From Auricularia sp. M13 (Eukaryota; Basidiomycota; Agaricomycetes; Auriculariales; Auriculariaceae), in contig CM073198.1 in the NCBI GenBank assembly GCA_037042915.1, forward strand, positions 4,278,001 through 4,342,000: a DNA stretch of 64,000 nucleotides, in the 5' to 3' direction. The first letter of the stretch is position 1; every line of letters begins with the position of its first letter. The position numbers were made by a program, and so were the translations under genes. Below are positions 54,304-64,000 of the stretch, piece by piece. Under the pieces are notes generated by a model. That model searched no databases. It saw only the letters and a list, made by a program, of their open reading frames with translations, and had not been told where the DNA came from.

Positions 54304-56304
54304 ACGGCTGCCCGCTCCTCCTCTACACATCTCGTCGCTTTGTGGTGTATCAATAGACGTACGGATTCAATTCGTATCTCTGAGCTCAGATCCTCTCCCA
54401 GTGTTTTTAGAGTAGCCCTATCCGCCCTGCCCGGGATCCGCATTCGCGTGGGGCAAATCCTAGCGGTGCTGCATGGCCAGATGGATCCTCAACGCAAAAC
54501 GCAATTCGCCCGCTTCGCACGGGATAGGCAACGCAAGTCTGCACCTCCAGTTAAATCTGAAGCAGATTCCTTGCCGTACACTGCCCAGTTGCCGCACGCA
54601 TGGCGATCCCTGCCCGCGGCCGCGGTACCTATTGCGATCGCGCTCCCAATGCAGTAACTTGCTGCTGACGTGCGGCGGACAAGCGGGGAATGTTCCTTGC
54701 TCAAGCCTTTGTTGGAGCCGATGATCTCTTTCCTCCTACTTGACCGTCTCTCCGCGTGTTTATCTCAAAGGACGATGCGATGCGGAGGTTGAGGGAAGAA
54801 AACGGATGACGAGTTGCTACGGTCACAGTGCCGTCACGGTCGGACTGATGTCCAGTCACCGTTGCAGCTCGCAAGGATTCGATGCATTCCCATCTCTGGT
54901 CGCTCAGGATCCCAGCCCAGCTTCGGGAAGACTCGCCACACGCCACGGCTTCAGGCTTGTTTGCCGTGGAATTGCTGTACATGGCACAATGTGCAGTGCC
55001 CCCGAGGTCGCGATACGTCCCCAACGGATGGCAGGCGAGTAGGCTCGAGTCCAGCGTTAGTACATCCGTGCGCGTCATTAATTCATTCATTTATAGTAAA
55101 GCACAAGCAAGCAATACCGGATGCCTGTGATCGCACATCTAATTAAAGTTCGAGTGACCGTGGACGCGTACAATGACGATGACAAACCGTCCCTTCCCTT
55201 CGTGTTGCCATCTTGCGGACTCGCCCTCGCGATTCTCAATCACTGCAACAGTCGCAGTTCCATCTCGAGTTCTCGATCTCAGGATCCGCGTTAACGTTAC
55301 CTCGTTAGCTTGCCTTGTTTGGTCCTGGTGGATTTACCTTGCTGTGCTCACTCTGGCGACGTGCGCGGCGGACGGATGGGATCACGCTCCCCCGCCATCT
55401 GAGGCACCCTACACGCGCCGCGGATCTCCAGCGATGGGACTGCACGACTGAATAGGAAGTTGGGGGCGATACTAACCTGAGGTTGCATCAAATCGCGGGA
55501 CTTTCGGTGATTCGCAGAGCAGATACTGGCACTGCTGGCCTTGTTCACCGGTCAGACAGCTATTAACGTTATTCCCTCAGGCTCCCATCACCTGTACACC
55601 GCGGCCGGGTGTCCGATTCGTATGAGGGCACACACCGCATTCCCGCCGGCCTCCCACCCCCACACTCAGATCTGCATAAATACCGTCCCTTGGTTGCCGA
55701 TGGATGTACTCCAGAACCCAGCCTTCCTCGTTCGCACTTCTTCAGCACCACCGCTCTCTCTCGACACTTGAAATGCAGAAGTACAACTTCCGCCTGTCCG
55801 CGTTCTCGCTCTCCTTCCTCTTCGGCACGCCCGCGACGCGCGCGGCGTACCCGCTCGACCTGAGCCGCTGGGACGTCGAGACGGACGTCGAGCTCGAGCG
55901 GTACAGGCAGCTCGCCTGCCTCCGCATCTAAATACAGTATCTCAAAAGAACCCTGTAAGTTGCTGCCTTGCTGTGGTGATCTCGGGACATACTGAACCAG
56001 TAATGATGATTGTCAGATTATGTATACCTCAACATCATTGCCTAACCCCCCGTTCAATCGCTGTTGAATTGTTGTATCAGTGTATTTGCCACCGGACTGC
56101 CTCATATGCCTGAGTGTGTGTGTAATCGTATTGTGGAATATAGGCGCGCGCCTGGGGTAGCGCGTAGCATTCTTCTTTCCTTTCCTAAGCAAAGGGGAAT
56201 ATGGTGTATATGTACAGTAAGAAGAGCGAAGAAACAACACTATTCAAGCTAATAATACAATCCATGTGTGGTGACCCTTTCTAACCAATAGACGATCCGA
56301 TAAC
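54304..56304. other. Intergenic; small candidate exon at 55772-55931
   Basis: ATG at 55772 opens a 53-codon frame (MQKYNFRLSAFSLSFLFGTP, ending ERYRQLACLRI) preceded by pyrimidine-rich sequence. It could be a short peptide gene or a leader exon; no relatives known. The rest (54304-55770) has frames without recognisable families. Confidence 0.3.
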
Positions 56305-57848
56305 CTAGCTTATATTTCTCGGCGATTGAGGCGAGTATACAGGGCTCGGCGGGCGCACGGTCAGGGGGACAAGCCTGACGGATCCCGCGCGCGTGAGGAC
56401 TGGTGACTTGGAGACCGAATCTTCCCCATCGCCGCACATTCCCTCAAGATCGGGGTCGGCGTCTTCGTACATGTCCCTCTCCACGCGGACCTCGACGCTC
56501 ATGGCACTCCCGACGCCTCCCAGCCCTCGTCATGTCGTGCGATGTCGCGGCCTCCTCCACGGAAAGGATAGCTGGACACGCCTCCATGCCCAGTGAGACT
56601 GCGGTGGGTGGCATGGACGGAGGACGTGCCGAATGAGAGGATGCTCGGGCGGGTGAGGGTGAGGAGGAGCACGTTCGCGATGCCCGACAGGCCGTAGATG
56701 CTCACGCCGAAGAACGTCCAGAACGGCGCGATGCGGTTTCCGTGGAGAAGCCCACCCAGCGCGTGATGGTGAGTGGGATGACAATAATGATGTAGCTGGC
56801 AGGGTAAAGCAGCATCTTGAGGCTCTGACGCGATGGGCTGAACGTCAGGCCCTTGCGCGAAATGTCCGTCGTGCGGCGGAATGCAATGCGCCAGAAGCAC
56901 TGCGGGTCGACGTCGATGTTGCCCCGAATCACGAAGAATAGAGGGATGTAGAGCACGATAGAGAAGAGCGCGGCGAACCACAGCCAAAAGTACTCGGCGC
57001 TAATTCGGTCCTTGGGATAGCGCGAGGATATCCAGCACCAGTACGGCGTGGGCACGAACAGCTCGGCGCCGGGCGAGTGGTGCCTGGCGTATGATATCCC
57101 GCTATAGAGCGAGACGTATAGCCATATCGCTGAGATTACGATAACGGGTATCAGAAAGCTCCGCGGAGGGCTCCAGCGGAAGAAGATGACCAGGAAGGTG
57201 TGGATGGTAATTGCCTGCCCGTGCGGTGCATCTCAGCAAGCGTGTCTAAGCATATCTACCTCCGACGTACCAAAGTTGCCATTGCTACACTAGTTTCACC
57301 CAGGGCCTGAATGGCTCCTGTACGTCCTATCAGGTTCTGGTGAGTTGATGATTGCCTGCGCACCTTGTGCATTGCAGAATCCACCACATGTTACACTCCC
57401 CTGACGAATCCAGCGCAGGTCCATGATTGCACCGATTGCCTGTAGCGAGTCTGAGACGAGGAGGGACACCTATGAGAAGATTGTCAATATACGCAACGCG
57501 GGAGTTACCAAGCAGCTCCGTACCATATAGAGGTCAACGTGTGTCTTGAAGACCTTTTTCGAAGACTTTTGTGACGTATTTAGAGGCTTGTCGCTAAGTC
57601 TCTGAGCACATGCCGCCTGACTGTCAGAACAAAGCGACGCTTACGATGATCAGGAACACGACGACGAGGATGGCCGATGCTGACAATAGCCCAGCCTCGA
57701 GGTGACCTGGACGGCCAAAGGAGCACTGGTGTCAATACCGGTTCACCAGCTCGAGAAGCTGAGGACGGCGCACTGTCAAGCCGATTAGATCTCCTGACGT
57801 CAGCTGCGTCGGATTTGCGCATGCATCTAGTCCTGCTCGATGCGACAT
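56305..57848 (-). CDS. Seven-transmembrane receptor, Git3/CAR-like
   Basis: Predicted plasma-membrane GPCR of the fungal glucose/cAMP-receptor-like group. Segments from the minus strand: first helix GLLSASAILVVVFLII before a GTAAGC donor (about 57635), second helix region VSDSLQAIGAIMDLRWIRQG, intron, TGAIQALGETSVAMATL, intron, then AITIHTFLVIFFRW, SFLIPVIVISAIWLYVSLYS, the conserved loop PTPYWCWISSRYPKDRISAE, YFWLWFAALFSIVLYIPLFF, SLKMLLYPASYIIIVIPLTI, RIAPFWTFFGVSIYGLSGIA then NVLLLTL, and a cytosolic acidic/Ser tail ending VYSPQSPRNIS. A one-base shift near 56740 (after FSTE, in an A run) separates helices six and seven. The start at 57848 (MSHRAGLDACANPTQLTSGD) and the first intron are uncertain. 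Confidence 0.8.
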
Positions 57849-59398
57849 GGCGAGCGAATCTTCGATAACTGATTAGCTCAGAGTCTCGAGGGATGGAACG
57901 GTATATGGAGGGAGGAGCGAGAGCAAGGGAGCAAAGAAGCGACAGCCGGCGGCGACTCCAGGTGTTTAATATCTACCCACCCCTAGCGGATCCCGCGTGG
58001 CTGCTGTCGTTTCAATCACCCGAGCTCGTCCTTATCGTCAGTAAACAGGGCGAGCTTTCAACAGGGCGGAAACAACAGCCGTTGTCTCCCCACTGCGCTA
58101 GAACGACGGGCGCCTCCCTGGTCTCGCCGCTGCCGGTGGCAGGCAAGGCACGAGCTGAACTTGGTCTGCATATTTAAACCTGGCCCTGCCCAGCAACGAT
58201 CTCCTACCTTCCTTCTCTAAGAGACTCTGAATGAACTGGATACGGTTCGGAGCGCATCTCAGAGTGCTCGGCCCCAGGCGACCGTATCTTCTCCCGAGCG
58301 CGAACCACCGGTGCACCGGCGACTGACCGTCGTCCTTGTCAATGATCAGGGACTATTCCAGTTTTGGATTGCACCGGAGACATCTAAGCGATCCCCATCT
58401 AGCTGAGCCGATGATTGGCGGTTGCATGTGCGGTCAGTCCGCGGCCGTGCGTGCATTGGAAATCCGGTAATCTGCACCAGTAGGTACCTAGAGCATGACC
58501 TTAGAATGAAGATCGTTGTGCATCAGGCGATTATCGCGAAATGATCATGATAAATAATGATAACATCTGTTCGCCGGGAAACGTGAACATGCCAACCTAA
58601 GCAGCTAAGTACGTTCAGATTCGTACTAACAGAGCCATAGGAGCTAAATTCTGGCACTTGTCTACAATGATTGCAGTGCAACAATGACCCACCCCCTCCC
58701 CCGGGACAACATTCCAGCATATACATGATATCAACCGAGTTAAAGTGTGGGAAACACGATGCCCTGGATTGGTCTCCAAACCTACTTTATGTTTTAATAT
58801 TGGGCCTTAGGTCCAGGTTTTCCTCTGACAACGGCATAGCTGATATCAAAGATACGATGGTCCTTTAATTTATGTTCGTCGACACGAGAGTACCTGACTA
58901 TCCGACGCATCTCAACTGACGGATAAATTCAGGTAGCGGACCCAAGCTGTTCTTCGCTTCACAGCCAAGGTTCATCAGCTTCTCCCGGGGCTTACGCGCA
59001 AGGCCGAGAGATGCAGTAATTACAGTGTAGGATGCAATATTCAAACTAATAAGCGTGGTAGATTTCGAAATGATAAATTTGAATTACCTATTCGAGCTCT
59101 GGAATCCGCTTCCGTCAGGTGCACGAAGGTTTGAATGTCTTCACTACAAAAATTCAGCGGAGGATATGCGGAGCTTGAAAACGATCTCTTGATCCTTCTC
59201 AAGAAATTCTCACTGTCCGTGGATACTCGCTACCGAGACCCCAGTGCTTCTGGACTCCGCGCTTCGAACTTGCGTCAGAATGATTCCAGCTCACGAGTCG
59301 TCTATTCTACAAAGCGCCTGTGTAGACCGGCGCAACGCAAATTATCAAGAAAATACGATGTCCTCTAGATCACAGGGTCCATCCTCGGTCCAAACATC
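57849..59398. other. Intergenic, no gene recognised
   Basis: Upstream of the receptor gene and downstream of GH1. Short frames only; 58500-59150 is AT-rich. Confidence 0.45.
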
Positions 59399-61914
<2,516 letters not shown>

Positions 61915-62093
61915 GATATTACGAGCGCGTCGTATGTAGTACACCAGATCCTCGCCCTGCGCTCTCCGTTCCTTTATATTATCGTACCGCCGGCAGCTCG
62001 GAGGGGGCGGGACGTCGGGACGACTCGGAGAAAGTAACCGGGCCTGAAGGCTCGTCCCGTTCTCGAGCTTTCTCCCACTGACACACTCTAGCC
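61915..62093. promoter_or_regulatory. Bidirectional promoter between GH1 and oxidoreductase
   Basis: 179 bp separate the two start codons. A CTTTATATTATC AT-rich element lies at about 61971-61982 and a CACACTCTAGCC stretch just before the plus-strand ATG. Shared regulation is possible but not shown. Confidence 0.5.
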
Positions 62094-63476
62094 ATGTCCC
62101 AGATCACCATCGCCGTCCTTGGTGCAGGTCTCTTTGCGAAAGAAGGTCGGCGCGCGATAGCTCAGTGAATTGGGGTTGGTTGCTCAACACCAGCTTCAGC
62201 ACATCTTCCCGCGATCGCTGCTTTGGGCGACAAGGTCAAACTCGCCGCTGTGTACTCGCGCTCGCAATCGAGCGCAGCTGGCTTTGCCGAACTCGCGGGC
62301 AGTGTGCTCAAGTCCGCGACCCTGTGGCCGTGTACTACGATGCAGATCCGCAAGCCAATCTTGACGCGCTGCTGGCGCGCGCGGACATCGACGCAGTGGC
62401 CGTCGTACTGCCCATCTCACAACAACCAGACGTCATTCTAAGGGTTCAGATTGCCCGATCCTTGCGATGCGTCAACTAACGCTTGTTGACAGTCACTCCA
62501 GAAGCAGGCAAGCACGTTTTGAGCGAGAAGCCCGTCGCAAAGGACGTCGCCACCGGTCTCGAGCTCATTAAGACCTACAATGCCAAGTACAAGGCCAAGG
62601 GCCTCATCTGGCGTGTCAGAAAACTATGAGTTGGAGCCGGCATTCCACGCCGCCGCAAAGGCCATTGGCGACGGCAAAATCGGCAAGGTCGCTATGTTCA
62701 ACCTGTCTGCCATCAACGCGCTCGACGAGACCTCCAAATGGTACAAGACGCCCTGGAGAACTGTCCCCGACGTATGCATGGTCTCCTCCATCGAGCGCTC
62801 GCTTCTTGTTTCTGATGCATAGGTCTATAGTATCAGGAGGATTCTTGGTGCGTATCTCCAAGCGCCTGGAGTTGCATGCAGCTTTCTGACCACCGTCCAT
62901 AGCTTGATGGCGGCGTTGTGCGTGCTTTTCTTATCTTGTCGCAGTACGTACCGCTCACCCGAGCTTATTCCGTAGCATTCGGCAGCCATCCTCCGAACGA
63001 TACTCCCAGACCCCCTTGGTGTCCCTCAGCGGACACGCTACTTTGACGAAGAAGTATCTTGCTCCGCAGGACACGATCAACGCCGTCGTGAGAACCAGCG
63101 GAGGAGCCGTAAGCATCTTCGAGCTCTCTTTGCCGCGCCGTACCCAAGCCGCGCAAAGACCGGGATCACATTTACAGGAACAAGCGGATGGATCAGCATC
63201 GAGAACCACAATGCGATTGTGGATGGCAAAAGTCAGAGCATGAGCAAGGTCACGATTCGCACCGTGAAAAGAAGGGGACCAAGGACAAGGACGGCAACAA
63301 GGAGTACGAAGAAGTCGTCGAGGTCGTCGACGAGCCCTTGTGTGGCGTTCGCAAAGAGTTTGCGTCGTTCGTCGACCATCTCAATGGTACTGACGACGGC
63401 CTCGGCTCCCCGCTCCGGGGCATTGCGGGACGTCGCGTTCATCCAAGCTGCGCTGACCAGCAATCCGTTTCTCTGA
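62094..63476 (+). CDS. Gfo/Idh/MocA family NAD(P)-dependent oxidoreductase, several frameshifts
   Basis: Rossmann-fold dehydrogenase acting on sugars, inositols or related diols. Exon 1 gives MSQITIAVLGAGLFAKE (GxGxxA-type nucleotide loop), with an intron 62137-62184, then ASAHLPAIAALGDKVKLAAV and YSRSQSSAAGFAELAG. After a one-base loss near 62318: DPVAVYYDADPQANLDALLA, RADIDAVAVVLPISQQPDV. Next comes GKHVLSEKPVAKDVATGLEL (the conserved EKP motif) and GLIWRV, a one-base loss, then SENYELEPAFHAAAKAIGDG, KIGKVAMFNLSAINALDE, YKTPWRTVPD, an intron, GGFL, an intron, LDGGV. Further on: ATLTKKYLAPQDTINAVVRT, SGGAVSIFELS, TFTGTSGWISIENHNAIVDG, DKDGNKEYEEVVEVVDEPLC, GVRKEFASFVDHLNGTDDGL and ALRDVAFIQAALTSNPFL. 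About five single-base changes break the frame. Domain content and length (about 370 residues) are otherwise complete. Confidence 0.93.
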
Positions 63477-63623
63477 CAGACCTCGTTCCGGACCTTTGAA
63501 TACTCAAATATTCGTTGTATCGTCCAGTCCTTGCATGTACAACTACAGTAGCAAATCATCCTTTCGAATATTGAAATTCGAACAAACGCGTATTGAAACT
63601 CCGCCCTGTTGATATTCCCGAAC
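63477..63623. promoter_or_regulatory. Short spacer upstream of the last gene
   Basis: 147 bp between the oxidoreductase stop and the next ATG, so any promoter of the following gene must be compact or overlap the oxidoreductase 3' end. Confidence 0.4.
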
Positions 63624-64000
63624 ATGGCTGCAGCCACCGCGAAACGGCCAATGCGCCGCGGGCCGCGAAAGGCGTGCCCGCCGAAGCAAAGCGCGCAATG
63701 CTGAAGAATCTGGAGCAGGAGGCATCAGAATCGCCGTCTGAAGCCGAGCTGGACAGCGACCACCTGGACGATGACGAGCAGCCAGCAAGCAAGAAAGCGC
63801 AAGCGCATGGCACCGCCGAGGAACTCCAAATCGAAATCGCCGAAGAAGCGCGCAAGCGCTCTGAACCTGAAGACAGCGACGACGACGAGATAGACCGGGA
63901 GCTTCCGGACGGCACACGCATTGTTGGCAAAGTGGTCGAAGCGCCAAAGACGGGTCGAGGTTCGCAGTGTCACCTATGTGGCAGCTACTTTTCTTGCCTT
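63624..64000 (+). CDS. N-terminal part of an acidic protein, possibly DUF2461 (TIGR02453)
   Basis: ATG at 63624 starts MAAATAKRPMRRG, but after a one-base shift the coding-like frame is ANAPRAAKGVPAEAKRAMLK, NLEQEASESPSEAELDSDHL, IEIAEEARKRSEPEDSDDDE, DRELPDGTRIVGKVVEAPKT and GRG, where a GT lies at 63960. The 'LPDGTR-V-G-V-x-APxTGR' ending resembles the linker before the DUF2461 domain of fungal proteins, but that domain itself would lie beyond the window, so the call is tentative. The gene is incomplete here. Confidence 0.35.

Noticed and set aside
62137-62184. GCGCGATAGCTCAGT motif resembling the 5' end of a tRNA
   Set aside because: No matching acceptor or T-arm can be folded, and the stretch is needed as the first intron of the oxidoreductase gene.

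Overview
The window looks like nuclear DNA of a basidiomycete fungus, most likely an agaricomycete. It is GC-rich, its genes are dense and cut by many 45-60 bp GT-AG introns, and its recognisable proteins are eukaryotic and fungal (NSE3, NOSIP, DDB1, a CHD1-type remodeller, an exomer ChAP, agaricomycete-style F-box proteins, a Git3/CAR-like 7TM receptor). No prokaryotic operon, tRNA, rRNA or CRISPR array was seen. Gene models are my own splice reconstructions. Two genes (NSE3 and the HMG-box factor) read through cleanly. Many others carry isolated one- or two-base shifts, often at homopolymers, so assembly error and real decay are hard to separate.

Layout. 0-12 kb is mainly decaying gene matter: an exomer ChAP pseudogene (1.9-3.0 kb), an F-box gene (4.3-5.9 kb, minus), a CHD1-type helicase pseudogene with damaged catalytic motifs (7.7-8.7 kb), diverged duplicate blocks (7.0-7.3 and 9.2-9.6 kb, plus 7.67 and 11.04 kb), and a PB1-domain gene (about 9.9-11.0 kb, minus). 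12-20 kb holds an HMG-box factor, a minisatellite, copy A of a duplicated proline-rich gene (about 13.3-15.35 kb), a TA-flanked MITE and degenerate tandem repeats. 22.3-28.4 kb contains two 5'-truncated LINE insertions with clear target-site duplications, on either side of a BRCT-like gene.

30-40 kb holds a second F-box gene, copy B of the duplicated proline-rich gene with a zinc-finger C-terminus (32.6-34.8 kb), a tandem array of about 285 bp units, and a possible KDZ-type transposase remnant. 40.6-45.0 kb is a DDB1-like gene broken by a hAT-type MITE (exact 8 bp target duplication), a 678 bp near-perfect palindrome that sits where it could be spliced out exactly, an internal deletion and frameshifts. 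NSE3 follows at 45.2-46.8 kb (minus).

47-64 kb contains an uncharacterised minus-strand gene, a kinase fragment, NOSIP (53.0-54.3 kb, with a probable GC-AG intron), a 7TM receptor (56.3-57.8 kb, minus), a divergent pair of a GH1 beta-glucosidase (59.4-61.9 kb, minus) and a Gfo/Idh/MocA oxidoreductase (62.1-63.5 kb, plus), and the start of an acidic protein running off the right end.

I see no obvious gene cluster for one pathway. The coherent theme is transposon and tandem-repeat activity reshaping housekeeping genes. The most interesting items are the palindromic, possibly introner-like insertion in DDB1, the two dated LINE insertions, and the repeat-associated duplicated gene pair.
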